32,034 bases of DNA from Streptomyces altiplanensis (GTDB taxonomy: Bacteria > Actinomycetota > Actinomycetes > Streptomycetales > Streptomycetaceae): NCBI GenBank assembly GCA_003719395.1, contig RHMC01000080.1, forward strand, positions 1-32,034. The letters run 5' to 3'. The number at the start of each line of letters is the position of its first letter. Within the stretch, counting starts at the first letter, position 1. Shown here in pieces: positions 8,556 to 16,822 of this stretch. The notes beneath the pieces were generated by a model. That model was not told where the DNA came from. It was given only the letters and a program-made list of their open reading frames with translations, and searched no databases. The position numbers were made by a program, and so were the translations under genes.

Positions 8556-11500
8556 GTGACACGTCATGCCCTTGTACGCGGCACGATCGCCGCAGCCGTG
8601 GGAATTGGGCTCACCGCCGCTCTGACGCCGCTGCAAGCAGCCGTGGCGGACGGCGGGACGCAACAGGCTCAAGAGGCCCTGATCCCGGCGGAACACCGCA
8701 CAACCGTCCGGGACGCGACCTTGCAGGGGCCCGTCGTCGGTGGCGCTGACGGCACCGGCCGACAAGGTGTGTTCCACACTGAAGAGGGCCGGAGCGGCAG
8801 GCTGTGGACCCGTTTCGCGGACGGCAAGACGTTTCCGGTCAGCACCCGCGAGAGCGGCGCTCCCGGCTCTGCCACCGGAAGTGACGTACTGGCCTTCGGC
8901 AAGGAGAACGGCGACGTCGAGCTTCGGGACGCGGCGGACGGTTCAGTCCGTACGATCACGGTCCCCGAGGGCCAGAGGCATCGCGTCACGTACGGCTCGA
9001 CCGTCCTGACCGCCGAGAGCGTCGTCAACAGCGACGGTACGAGCACGACCCATCTGCATCTGCTGTCGCTGAGCCCCGAGGGGGCGACCCGTGATGTGCG
9101 CATCACCGGACTGCCCGAGGGCACAGTGCTGCGGTCGCACGCCACAGGTGACGACACCTCCGTCGTCCTGAGGGCGGAGGTCGGCGGTACGCAGCGGCTG
9201 ATCCTCGTCGACAAGTCGACGGGTGTCGTGAGCGGGGTCACCCCGCCGCTGGGAGCAGGGTTTTGGAACCCCGAGCTGACGCCCGAGCGCCTCACCCTCT
9301 ACAACGCGACCGAGCTCACCGTGTGGTCCGTTCCCCGTGACGACCTCTCGGCCACCCCGACGGTGCTGAAGCCGGGGACACCGCTGTCCAGCCCTACGAC
9401 CGGCTGGGCGGTGGTCGGGGAATGGCTCGTCTACACGTCCGCCACGTCCCCGGCGCTGGAGGCGGTGCCGCTCGACGGCGGCCCGTCGATCACGCTCCTG
9501 CGGAGCACCAACAGGCGTGTGCTGGCGGGACCGGACGGCACGGCGGTGGCCGTCGGCGGCTACAAGGCCGACGACTGGGGTATCCGTCGCGTAACCGCCG
9601 GTCCGGACGGCAGGCCGCAGGTGGCGCTGGTCAAGAAGCTGCCGCCCGTGCCCGCCACCGTGGAAGGGCTGTCGCTCGCCCAGGGACGCCTTGGTCTCAT
9701 CGACAACAGCACGGGCGCGAAGCGGGACTACGGCCGCACGCTCAGTGCCACCGGCACGCCTGCCTACGGAGAGCGCGCCCGGCTCACCGACTACGGCTAT
9801 GACGTGCCCCCGTGCGCGGACGGCGACGCGGCGTGCGGCGCGCTGCACGGCTTGGGCGACGGGCGGTTCGCGCGGCTGGAGCGGGACAACGCCGAGCGCG
9901 ACCTCGTACGTGTCGACGGGCCGGGAGGCGACGACCACATCACGCTCGCGGTTCCCCAGGGAGGGGAGATCACCTCCGTCACCCGCGACCACCTGATCCA
10001 CACGTCCTCGGCCGCCAAGAAGCAGACCGTCTACCGCCTGTCCGACGGCAAGGCCGTCGTCCAGCGCGTTCCTGGAGCCGCCTCCGTGTGGGCGGGGCGG
10101 CTGTGGACCCCGGGCGCGGCAAAGGGCGTAGTCACCGCCCTGGATGTCGCGACCCAGAAGACCACCGAAACGGCCGACACCGGCGCCGGCTGCGTTCCGC
10201 AGGAGCTCCAGGCGGTCGGCCGCTGGCTGTACTGGAGCTGCCCCTCGGGCGGTCCCGCCGGGGTGTACGACCGTACGGCGAAGAAGTCCGTGCCCGTGCC
10301 TTCGGGCGAGGCGCTGCTCGGCGACGGATGGCTGGTCACGCACGACAGGGCCGCCGGGAGACTCGTGCTCACCACGGTGGACACCGGACAGGCCCGGAGC
10401 CGTACCGTCGGCGAGCTGCCCGACACGGGGGTCTCGCAGCGGCATGTGCGGTGGACCGTCGACCGCTTCGGCGGGAACACCGCGTACGTGGACGACCAGG
10501 AGCGGACGCATCTGATCCCGTCCGGTGTCCTCGGGCAGCCCATGACCGCCGCCGGAACGCCGGAAGACCACCCCGAGATCACTCCGCGCACCTTCGACGC
10601 CGTACCCCAGGACGTCACCACCACTCCGCTGTCCAAACCGGCCGCGTCCTGGACGCTGACGCTGCGCGACAAGGCCACCGGCAAGGTCGTCGACACGGTG
10701 CGGGGCGGGGCCGCGCGCGAGCGGCTCACCGCCCACTGGCACGGCATGGTCCCGGACGTGCCGGGTGACGTCCCCTTCCCGAACGGCACCTACGCCTGGA
10801 CGCTCTCCGCCGTACCGGCAGACGGCAACGGCCCCGCGCTGCGGCGGACCGGGACCGTCAGGCTGCGGGGGGCGGGACCGGTGCGCCACGACTTCGCCCT
10901 GGGCGACGCCGTCGGCGACCTGCTGACGCTCAACAGCTCCGGTTCCTTCACCTTCCACCACGGAACGGCAGGGGGGAAGTTCTCCGGCAAGACGTCGGGC
11001 AGTGGCTGGCCGGCGTCGGCGTACGCGGTGCCGTTCGGTGACGTGAACGGCGACCGGTGCAATGACGTGCTGGTGCGGCAGCCGTCGGGCGAGCTGCGTG
11101 CGTACAGGCCCCGCTGCGGGAAGGCGCTGACGACGTCGACCGCGTACACCTCGATCGGGACGGGCTGGGGGCAGTACGACGTACTGACGTCCCCCGGCGA
11201 CATGAACGGTGACGGCCGTACGGACCTGGTGGCACGTCAGACGTCGACGGGAGACATGTACTTCTACGCGGGCGCGGCCGGCGGGAAGTTCAGGGCCAAG
11301 GTGCGGGTCGGCACGAACTGGAAGACGTACGGGCGGATCGCCGGTGTCGGCGACATCACCGGCGACGGCAAGGCGGATCTGCTCGGGCACGACAGGTCGG
11401 GCGGGCTGTGGCGCTACGACGGTACGGGGAACGGCACGTTCAAGGGGCGGGTCCAGGTCTTCAAGGACTGGGGCCGGTCGTACAACGCCGTCGTCGGCGT

Positions 11501-11648
11501 CGGTGACCTGAACGGTGACGGCAAGGCGGACATCGTCGAACGCGACTCCGCCGGGAAGCTGTTCCGCAACGACGGCGACGGCCGCGGTTCCTTCGGCAAC
11601 CGCACGCAGATCGCCACCGGCTGGCAGAACTACAAGGGTCTGTTCTAG
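8556..11648 (+). CDS. Large secreted FG-GAP/VCBS-repeat protein
   Basis: A 1030-residue exported protein. The GTG at 8556 follows a GGGGAGGGA ribosome site at 8542-8550. The N-terminus (TRHALVRG, a hydrophobic core, then QAAVADGG) is a Sec signal peptide. The first two thirds look like a beta-propeller-type repeat domain with many short beta-strand blocks. A FlgD-type Ig-like segment follows (PAASWTLTLRDKATGKVVDT ... PNGTYAWTLSAV). Four FG-GAP calcium-binding blocks end the protein: GDVNGDRCNDVLV, GDMNGDGRTDLVA, GDITGDGKADLLG and GDLNGDGKADIVE. It is uninterrupted over 3.1 kb, unlike many neighbours. No catalytic motif is evident; adhesion or polysaccharide binding outside the cell is an inference. 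It is monocistronic, flanked by a terminator and tRNA-Lys. Confidence 0.9.
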   Translation: MTRHALVRGTIAAAVGIGLTAALTPLQAAVADGGTQQAQEALIPAEHRTTVRDATLQGPVVGGADGTGRQGVFHTEEGRSGRLWTRFADGKTFPVSTRESGAPGSATGSDVLAFGKENGDVELRDAADGSVRTITVPEGQRHRVTYGSTVLTAESVVNSDGTSTTHLHLLSLSPEGATRDVRITGLPEGTVLRSHATGDDTSVVLRAEVGGTQRLILVDKSTGVVSGVTPPLGAGFWNPELTPERLTLYNATELTVWSVPRDDLSATPTVLKPGTPLSSPTTGWAVVGEWLVYTSATSPALEAVPLDGGPSITLLRSTNRRVLAGPDGTAVAVGGYKADDWGIRRVTAGPDGRPQVALVKKLPPVPATVEGLSLAQGRLGLIDNSTGAKRDYGRTLSATGTPAYGERARLTDYGYDVPPCADGDAACGALHGLGDGRFARLERDNAERDLVRVDGPGGDDHITLAVPQGGEITSVTRDHLIHTSSAAKKQTVYRLSDGKAVVQRVPGAASVWAGRLWTPGAAKGVVTALDVATQKTTETADTGAGCVPQELQAVGRWLYWSCPSGGPAGVYDRTAKKSVPVPSGEALLGDGWLVTHDRAAGRLVLTTVDTGQARSRTVGELPDTGVSQRHVRWTVDRFGGNTAYVDDQERTHLIPSGVLGQPMTAAGTPEDHPEITPRTFDAVPQDVTTTPLSKPAASWTLTLRDKATGKVVDTVRGGAARERLTAHWHGMVPDVPGDVPFPNGTYAWTLSAVPADGNGPALRRTGTVRLRGAGPVRHDFALGDAVGDLLTLNSSGSFTFHHGTAGGKFSGKTSGSGWPASAYAVPFGDVNGDRCNDVLVRQPSGELRAYRPRCGKALTTSTAYTSIGTGWGQYDVLTSPGDMNGDGRTDLVARQTSTGDMYFYAGAAGGKFRAKVRVGTNWKTYGRIAGVGDITGDGKADLLGHDRSGGLWRYDGTGNGTFKGRVQVFKDWGRSYNAVVGVGDLNGDGKADIVERDSAGKLFRNDGDGRGSFGNRTQIATGWQNYKGLF

Positions 11649-11712
11649 GGTCCGGGCTGACTCCGACGGGCCCGGCAACCGATACCCGATCGGCTGCAGG
11701 GCCCGCTGCGGT

Positions 11713-11718
11713 TATGCT
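11713..11718 (+). promoter_or_regulatory. -10 element of tRNA-Lys
   Basis: TATGCT lies 18 bases upstream of the mature tRNA 5' end and is identical to the -10 of the Glu-Asp-Phe cluster. No good -35 is visible. Confidence 0.4.
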
Positions 11719-11735
11719 CGGGGGTGACGCGCCGA

Positions 11736-11808
11736 GGGCCGTTAGCTCAATTGGCAGAGCAGCGGACTTTTAATCCGTTGGTTGTGGGTTCGAGTCCCAC
11801 ACGGCCTA
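11736..11808 (+). tRNA. tRNA-Lys (TTT)
   Basis: Acceptor GGGCCGT/ACGGCCT (first pair G-U), D-arm GCTCAATTGGCAGAGC, anticodon loop CTTTTAA (anticodon TTT), T-loop GGTTCGAGTCC, discriminator A. CCA is not encoded. Confidence 0.95.
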
Positions 11809-11848
11809 CCGCCCGAGGCGCCGGGGATTCCCGGCCGGCCTGCACGTC

Positions 11849-11884
11849 AGCGCCCCGCCGGGCTCGTCCCGGCCGGGGCGCTTT
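11849..11884 (+). terminator. Terminator downstream of tRNA-Lys
   Basis: AGCGCCCCG-CCGGG pairs with CCCGG-CCGGGGCGCT, with one bulged base and a short loop, and is followed by TTT. It lies 40 bases after the tRNA. Confidence 0.75.
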
Positions 11885-11946
11885 CGCGTCTTCGGCCCCG
11901 GGCGCGTCCGCGTGCGCGCCGGCTCGTGCCTGGGAAGACTGGGGGC

Positions 11947-12147
11947 ATGACGGACAAGGCACTCCTCGAAGGCGGCCCGGACGACCTGCGCGAGCGGATC
12001 GTCCCGATCACTCCTCCCGGGAAGGAACTGAAGATTCCGCACCGCGGCGGGTACGAACACTTCAAGGTCACGACGAGGCACCAGGACAGTGACGAAGGAC
12101 GGCTGACCGTCTACGAGTGGTGGGAGCGGACGGAGGTCGCCGAGTAG
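11947..12147 (+). CDS. Small DUF5988-like protein
   Basis: A 66-residue protein starting at the ATG at 11947 after a GGGGG ribosome-site-like run. Its pattern is ALLEGGPDDLRERI, then a GGYEHF core, then VYEWWERTEVAE at the end. It resembles the short Streptomyces DUF5988 family as I remember it. There is no signal peptide, membrane segment or known catalytic motif; it is acidic and probably cytoplasmic. It lies between the tRNA-Lys terminator and the phosphotransferase gene, 60 bases upstream of the latter, and could be cotranscribed. The function is unknown. Confidence 0.75.
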   Translation: MTDKALLEGGPDDLRERIVPITPPGKELKIPHRGGYEHFKVTTRHQDSDEGRLTVYEWWERTEVAE

Positions 12148-12207
12148 CGCCGGCGGACAACGCCCATCGCCCGGACAGGGGTTGGGCGCGGTCGTTGCAG
12201 TGACGCC

Positions 12208-12756
12208 GTGACAGTCCGGGTGATCGTCCTCAACGGTGGTTCCAGCTCGGGCAAGTCGGGCATCGCGCGCTGCTTGCAGGCCGTACTGCCCGGGACCTGG
12301 CCGGCCTTCGGGGCCGACACGCTGGTCGAGGCCGTGCCCGCGTCGCTGCGGCAGGCGGAGACCGGCGGGATCGGGTTCGGGGCGGACGGGCAGGTGTCCG
12401 TGGGAGACGAGTTCCGGGCGCTGGACGTGGCGTGGAGCCGTGGAGTCGCCGAGAGGGCGCGTGCGGGGGCGCGGATCGTCGTCGACGAGGTGTTTCTCGG
12501 CGGGGCAGCCTCGCAGGACCGCTGGCGGACCGCCCTCGAGGGGCTCGGCGTGCTGTGGGTCGGGGTGCGGTGCGAGAGCGCTGTCGCCGCCGGGCGCGAG
12601 GTGGCCCGCGGGGACCGGGTGCCGGGGATGGCGGCGGCGCAGGCGGAGCTCGTGCACCGCGGTGTCGTGTACGACCTTGAGGTCGACACCACGCGGACCG
12701 AGTCCATGGAGTGCGCGCGCATGATCGCCGCGCGGGTGATCGCCGCGCAGGCGTAA
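12208..12756 (+). CDS. Chloramphenicol 3-O-phosphotransferase homologue (CPT family)
   Basis: A P-loop kinase of the chloramphenicol phosphotransferase family (CPT of S. venezuelae, 178 residues; here 182). The Walker A is GGSSSGKS at residues 10-17. The next conserved block, FGADTLVEA, places an Asp at residue 37, the position of the CPT catalytic base. GDEFRALD, VDEVFLGGAASQDRW, VLWVGVRC, ARGDRVPGMAAAQAELVH and YDLEVDTT follow the CPT order. In the producer the enzyme phosphorylates the primary hydroxyl of chloramphenicol for self-resistance. No chloramphenicol cluster is nearby, so a resistance role against an outside drug, or another small-molecule substrate, is inferred. The start is the GTG at 12208. 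Family assignment is firm; substrate is not. Confidence 0.88.
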   Translation: MTVRVIVLNGGSSSGKSGIARCLQAVLPGTWPAFGADTLVEAVPASLRQAETGGIGFGADGQVSVGDEFRALDVAWSRGVAERARAGARIVVDEVFLGGAASQDRWRTALEGLGVLWVGVRCESAVAAGREVARGDRVPGMAAAQAELVHRGVVYDLEVDTTRTESMECARMIAARVIAAQA

Positions 12757-12783
12757 GTGGTCGGAGCCGGTCCCCGAATGGCG

Positions 12784-12789
12784 TAGAGT
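12784..12789 (+). promoter_or_regulatory. -10 element of the initiator tRNA
   Basis: TAGAGT lies 12 bases upstream of the mature 5' end of tRNA-fMet. It matches the -10 used twice in the rRNA leader at the right end of the window. No clear -35 is seen. Confidence 0.45.
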
Positions 12790-12801
12790 TGGGTTCAACG
12801 A

Positions 12802-12875
12802 CGCGGGGTGGAGCAGCTCGGTAGCTCGCTGGGCTCATAACCCAGAGGTCGCAGGTTCAAATCCTGTCCCCGCTA
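12802..12875 (+). tRNA. Initiator tRNA-Met (CAT)
   Basis: Anticodon loop CTCATAA (CAT). Initiator hallmarks are present: the first acceptor position is an unpaired C opposite T, and the anticodon stem ends in GGG/CCC. T-loop GGTTCAAATCC, discriminator A, no CCA encoded. Confidence 0.95.
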
Positions 12876-12888
12876 CTGAAGAAGAAAA

Positions 12889-12924
12889 CGAAGGTCCGGA
12901 TCTCGGAAGGGATCCGGACCTTCG
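12889..12924. terminator. Terminator after tRNA-fMet
   Basis: CGAAGGTCCGGATC (12889-12902) pairs perfectly with 12911-12924 across an 8-base loop. It is flanked by AAAA on the left and CGTTT on the right. Confidence 0.88.
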
Positions 12925-13058
12925 TCGTTTGCGGCTCGCACGAGCGCCGCCGTCCCCCGGTCGGCTGCCCCCGGATGGCCGTGCGGCGCGGCTACGGCCA
13001 GCCCGGGCTGGGCACGGTACCGTCCGCACGCGGATGCGGAGCGAGCGGGAGACCACAG

Positions 13059-14290
13059 GTGGGGAAGCAAGGCGGAGCGGGCGTCGACGCCGTGGGGGCG
13101 GCCCGGCACTTCCTCCGGGCACTGCCGGTGCTGCTGATCGTCGGCGGGCTCGTCTTCGACGTCGTCACGCCGCCGCACTTCACCGCGTCACCGCTCTTCG
13201 CCGCCGCCCCGCTGATCGCCGCGCCGTTCTTCTCCCTGCGCAACACGCTCCTGGCCGGTGGCGCCGCGGTCGCCGCCGTCGTGGGGCTGCACCTGTACAA
13301 CGGCACCTCGGCCGAGATCGAGTCCGTGACCGAACTGGTCACCGTCGTCACCGTCGCCGTCCTCGCGCTGGTCATCAACCGCGTCGTACGCCGCAGCGGC
13401 GAGCAGCTCGCCTCCGCCCGCACCATCGCCGAGGCGGCCCAGCGCGCCGTGATCCCCACGCCCCCCCGCCCGGATCGCCGGTCTGCACGTCGCGGCGCGG
13501 TACGAGGCCGCGCAGGCGGACGCGTTCATCGGCGGGGACCTCTTCGCCGTGCAGGACACACCGGCCGGGGTGCGGCTGGTGGTCGGCGACGTACGCGGGA
13601 AGGGCCTCGACGCGGTGGAGGCGGTGGCCGTCGTCATCGGGGCGTTCCGGGAGGCCGCGAGCAGAGAGATCGCTCGAAGGCGTCGTGCAGCGGCTGGAGC
13701 GGGCGCTCATGCGGGAGGGCGCGCGGCGGGACGGGCTCGACGCCTTCGAGGGGTTCACGACCGCCGTACTCGCCGAGATCCCGCGCGGCCAGGGTGTCGT
13801 GCGGCTGGTCAACCGCGGCCATCCGGAGCCGCTCATGCTGTACGCCGACGGGGCTCTCACGGAGATCGCGCCGGACGAGGCCGCGCTGCCGCTGGGGATG
13901 GGCGAGCTGGGGACCTGGCCCGACCGGGCCCAGGAGCGCGCGTTCCCTCCGGGCGCCACGCTGCTGCTCTTCACGGACGCCTCTCCGAGGCCAGGAACGC
14001 CGCCGGCGTCTTCTACGATCCGCCCGCGCGGCTGCGCGGGCGGATCTTCCCGGGCCCCGAGGAACTGCTGGACGCGATCACCGACGACGTACGGCTGCAC
14101 ACGCACGGGCGCCACGGACGACATGGCCCTGCTGGCGGTCGCGCGGCCCGCCGAGGGGCAGCCGGACCGCCGCCGGACCGTGGGCCTGGTCAGGCGGGTG
14201 GCGTCACATCCGACACACCCGTCACATCCGTCGCGCTCGGCGCACTCGTCGCACCGAGCCAGTGGAGACTCTGACCGTGCGGAGCCGTGA
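13059..14290 (+). CDS. Membrane-bound SpoIIE/PP2C-family phosphatase (several indels)
   Basis: A serine phosphatase of the SpoIIE (PPM) type fused to a membrane region. The GTG at 13059 has GGGAG 8 bases upstream. Residues of about 20-115 contain four hydrophobic segments, followed by a cytoplasmic phosphatase domain with the pieces FIGGDLF, GDVRGKGLDAVEAV, LVNRGHPEPLMLY, LLLFTD and ATDDMALLAVARP. Four frameshifts interrupt it, at 13461-13467 (a C7 run that should be C6), about 13672, about 13979 (a G lost from GACGGCC) and about 14108 (an extra G). Correcting them gives a continuous domain, so it is likely functional. Such enzymes usually dephosphorylate anti-anti-sigma factors. The 3' end is uncertain: the frame runs to 14290 and overlaps the convergent DUF2332 gene. 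Confidence 0.82.
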
Positions 14291-15211
14291 AGGCGACCGC
14301 GCGCTCGTCGAGGGCGAGGGTGAGCAGGTGCTCGTCGTCGGGGGCGGGGGCGTCGAGCCAGGGCAGCACGGTGTGGTGCTCGTTGGAGATCCAGTGGCCC
14401 GGCAGCTCGCGGACGAGCGCGGCGAACTCCTCGCGGCGGGCGAGCGGCAGGTAGGTCAGTACGGCGGTGTGGAAGACGACCAGGGTGGCGTCCGCCGGGG
14501 CTTCGGCGGCCAGTGCCGGGAGTTCGTCGACGAGATCGCCGCGGACGATGCGGGGGCGGGGCGCCGTCCGTACGGCCTCGATGGCGGCGAGCTGCTGACG
14601 CGGGCGCTCCGCGCGGCCCGGCCAGATCAGTGACTGGAGCCAGCGGACGTCGTCCTCGTCGGTGGTGTCGAAGGGGTTGAGGTCGATGCCGGCGCGCCAG
14701 GCGATGCCGGGCAGCGCGGCGGGGAGGGGCGCGGGGCCCTCCGTACGGCAGTCGAAGGTGACGGGGGAGGAGCCCAGGACGGCGCCGCCGTCGTAGCGGT
14801 AGGCGTAACGGTCGGGGTGGAGGCACAGGCCGGCGGAGGCGCCGACCTCGATGAGGGCGAGGGGCTGCGGGAGCGCGGCGAGGAGGGGCAGCAGGGTGGC
14901 GCAGCGGGCGGGCTCGTTGGTCTGGGTGAAGCGGGTCAGCCGACGGCGCGTACGGCGTCCCAGTGGGCCAGGGTCCAGGCGCGGAAGGGCGCCCACCGCT
15001 CGTAGGGACCGCCGAGGAAGCGGACGGCCGCGAGGAGGAGATTGGGCTGCTGCTTGTTGCCGGGCGGCAGGGCGGCGATGAGGGCGCAGAGGTCCTCGTC
15101 CTCGCTGATGCGGGCGGTGAGTTCGGCGTAGGCGGGGGAGACGCCGTGCGCCTGCTGTTCGGAGAACTCGCGGTAGCGGTCGGCCACGGACCGCGTGCTG
15201 TTGACAACCAT
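14190..15211 (-). CDS. DUF2332 family protein (interrupted by an indel)
   Basis: A 330-340 residue member of the DUF2332 family, found widely in actinobacteria and not biochemically defined. The ATG at 15211 opens VVNSTRSVADRYREFSEQQAHGVSPAYAEL. Further hallmarks are TQTNEPARCA, LIEVGASAGLCLHPDRYAY (resembling a methyltransferase-type glycine motif), AGIDLNPFD, VRWLQSLIWP, VVFHTAVLTYL and HWISNEHH. The frame is broken at about 14942; one missing base, for example TCCGG read as TCGG, joins the two parts. The last 20 or so residues are low-complexity and lie in the overlap with the convergent phosphatase gene, so the true stop may differ. An AdoMet-dependent enzyme is possible but unproven. Confidence 0.82.
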
Positions 15212-15359
15212 GGTGACGAAACTAGACCCGCGACGCTGTGTAGTCGTTAGACGCCACTGCGCATAACAATTGACGAACCGTCATGGAAGTGAGGTTTCGG
15301 CGTGTCGATCGGGGGAAGGTCAACTCGCCCCACTGCGACCACTTGTGTGGCGATTGGTT

Positions 15360-15432
15360 CAAGTCGATATCGTTAACGATCAACTGGAACAGCTTGGAAA
15401 GCGGACCTGGTGTCTATTAACGTTCGATAACG
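15360..15432 (+). promoter_or_regulatory. AT-rich palindromic leader upstream of the c-di-AMP riboswitch
   Basis: A locally AT-rich patch holds the perfect 12-bp palindrome ATCGTTAACGAT (15369-15380) and a related TTAACGTTCGATAACG at 15418-15433. A possible promoter is TTGGAA (15394-15399) and TATTAA (15415-15420) with a short 15-base spacer. It most likely contains the promoter and operator of the M23 peptidase transcript. Confidence 0.4.
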
Positions 15433-15469
15433 CAGCGCGGTCGTCCCAGTCGTCGCAAGAGGCGACACC

Positions 15470-15601
15470 GTGCGCACGCGCCGAATTCCGCAAGGGAACC
15501 GGGGAACCACGTTCCTTGGGGTGAATCGGACTCCTTCGTACCTACGAGGAGCCCGTAGGAGACCTTCCTGCTCCGAACCCGTCAGCTAACCCGGTAGGCG
15601 A
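15470..15601 (+). ncRNA. c-di-AMP riboswitch (ydaO/yuaA class)
   Basis: The leader of the M23 peptidase gene carries the conserved blocks of the ydaO class: GCCGAATTCCGCAAGGG, GGGGTGAATCGGA, an extendable central hairpin (CTCCTTCGTACC...GGAG) and the signature TCCGAACCCGTCAGCTAACC followed by CGGTAGGCG. In actinomycetes these switches bind cyclic di-AMP and control cell-wall hydrolases, typically turning expression off when bound. The aptamer ends about 25 bases before the GTG and 10 bases before the ribosome site. The class is clear by eye; the exact boundaries are approximate. Confidence 0.9.
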
Positions 15602-15626
15602 GAAGGAAGGAAAGGAGCACGCCTCC

Positions 15627-16747
15627 GTGGCGTCCAACAGGCCTGCCCCCGAAGCCACCCTGCCCTCTTACGGGTACGAGGTACCGAACGTACCGAACGC
15701 CGCCGGCATTCCCGGTGCGCGGAGGGAACCTGGGAAGAGTGGAATCCCACCGAGGAGTCCATCCGTCCCGTGCGCGGCCGTCATCGCGTCGCCAAGCAGC
15801 GCGGCGGAATCGGCCGTAGTTCCACCGTTCTCGGCGTCGGCGTCATCGCCGCGGTCGGCGCGGGGGGCATAGCCACCGCGCAGGACAAGCCGGCCGTCTC
15901 GATCTCCCTTCCCGACGCGATCGCGGACTCGCTGCCCGACACCACGTCCCTTCCCGGCATAGGCGCCTTGATGTCCGACGACTCGGACTCCGGCTCCGGC
16001 GGCCAAGCGGGTACGGGCACGGCGGGCCAGGCAATCCTGGCCTCCGCCCCGCTCACCACCGCGGGCGTCTCCACCGCCGACGCGCAGCAGGGCACCACCG
16101 ACGCGGGCGAGGCACTGCGCGCCCGCATCCTCCAGCAGGCCGAGCAGCAGCAGGACGCCGCCGACACCGAGGCCAAGGTGGCCGCCGAGGCGAAGGCCGC
16201 CGAGCAGGCAGCGGCCGAGGCGGCCGAGCAGCAGAGCGCGGCGGAGGCCAAGGCCGAGGAGGAGAAGCGGAAGGCCGAGGAGGAGAAGCGGAAGGCGGAG
16301 GAAGAGGCCGCGCGCAAGGCCGAGCAGGAGCGGCTCGCCAAGCTGGCCGCCAGCTACTCGCTGCCGCTCTCGTCGTACACGCTCACCTCCACCTACGGCC
16401 AGTCCGGCTCGATGTGGTCCTCCGGCCACCACACCGGCCTGGACTTCGCCGCCCAGACGGGTACGCCGCTCAAGGCCGTGCACGGCGGCACCATCAAGTC
16501 GGCGGGCTGGTCGGGTGCGTACGGCTACCGCATCGTCCTGGAGCTCCCGGACGGCACGGAGGTCTGGTACTGCCACCTCTCCTCGATGACCGTCACCTCC
16601 GGAGAGGTCGGAACGGGCGACGTCATCGGCCGCGTGGGCGCCACCGGCAATGTGACGGGAGCGCACCTGCACCTCGAAGTGCACACGCCCGGCGGCGTCG
16701 GCATCGACCCGGCCGCGTGGCTGCGGGACAAGGGCCTCACGGTCTGA
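15627..16747 (+). CDS. M23 (LytM-type) peptidoglycan endopeptidase under riboswitch control
   Basis: A secreted or membrane-anchored zinc endopeptidase that cleaves peptide cross-links of peptidoglycan. The GTG at 15627 follows AAAGGAG at 15611-15617. A cytoplasmic N-terminus (VASNRPAPEATLPSYGYEV...) precedes a single hydrophobic segment (VLGVGVIAAVGAGGIATA), an Ala/Ser-rich linker and a coiled coil rich in Ala/Glu/Lys with a duplicated EEKRKAEE. The M23 domain follows with HHTGLDF (HxxxD zinc ligands) and AHLHLEVH (HxH), ending CHLSSM...AWLRDKGLTV. One G is missing at about 15720, shifting the frame after GIPGAR. Adding it restores EGTWEEWNPTEESIRPVRGRHR. Its c-di-AMP riboswitch links wall remodelling to the second messenger, as known for other Streptomyces wall hydrolases. 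Confidence 0.9.
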
Positions 16748-16775
16748 CGGTATGTCCCGCGGTTCCCCTCGATCC

Positions 16776-16817
16776 CCGGCAGTCCTGGCACACACCCCCC
16801 GTCGCCAGGGCTGCCGG
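16776..16817. terminator. Bidirectional terminator between the M23 gene and prsW
   Basis: CCGGCAGTCCTGGC (16776-16789) pairs with GCCAGGGCTGCCGG (16804-16817) with one G-U pair and a 14-base C-rich loop. It lies between two convergent genes. Confidence 0.75.
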
Positions 16818-16822
16818 CTCTG

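Noticed and set aside
8943..11678. 911-residue open frame antisense to the FG-GAP gene
   Set aside because: Long antisense frames are expected at this GC content. It lacks a ribosome site and any recognisable domain, and the sense strand encodes a clear secreted protein.
11736..12875. Integrated element between tRNA-Lys and tRNA-fMet
   Set aside because: There is no integrase, no duplicated tRNA 3' end, and the two genes inside have normal Streptomyces codon use.
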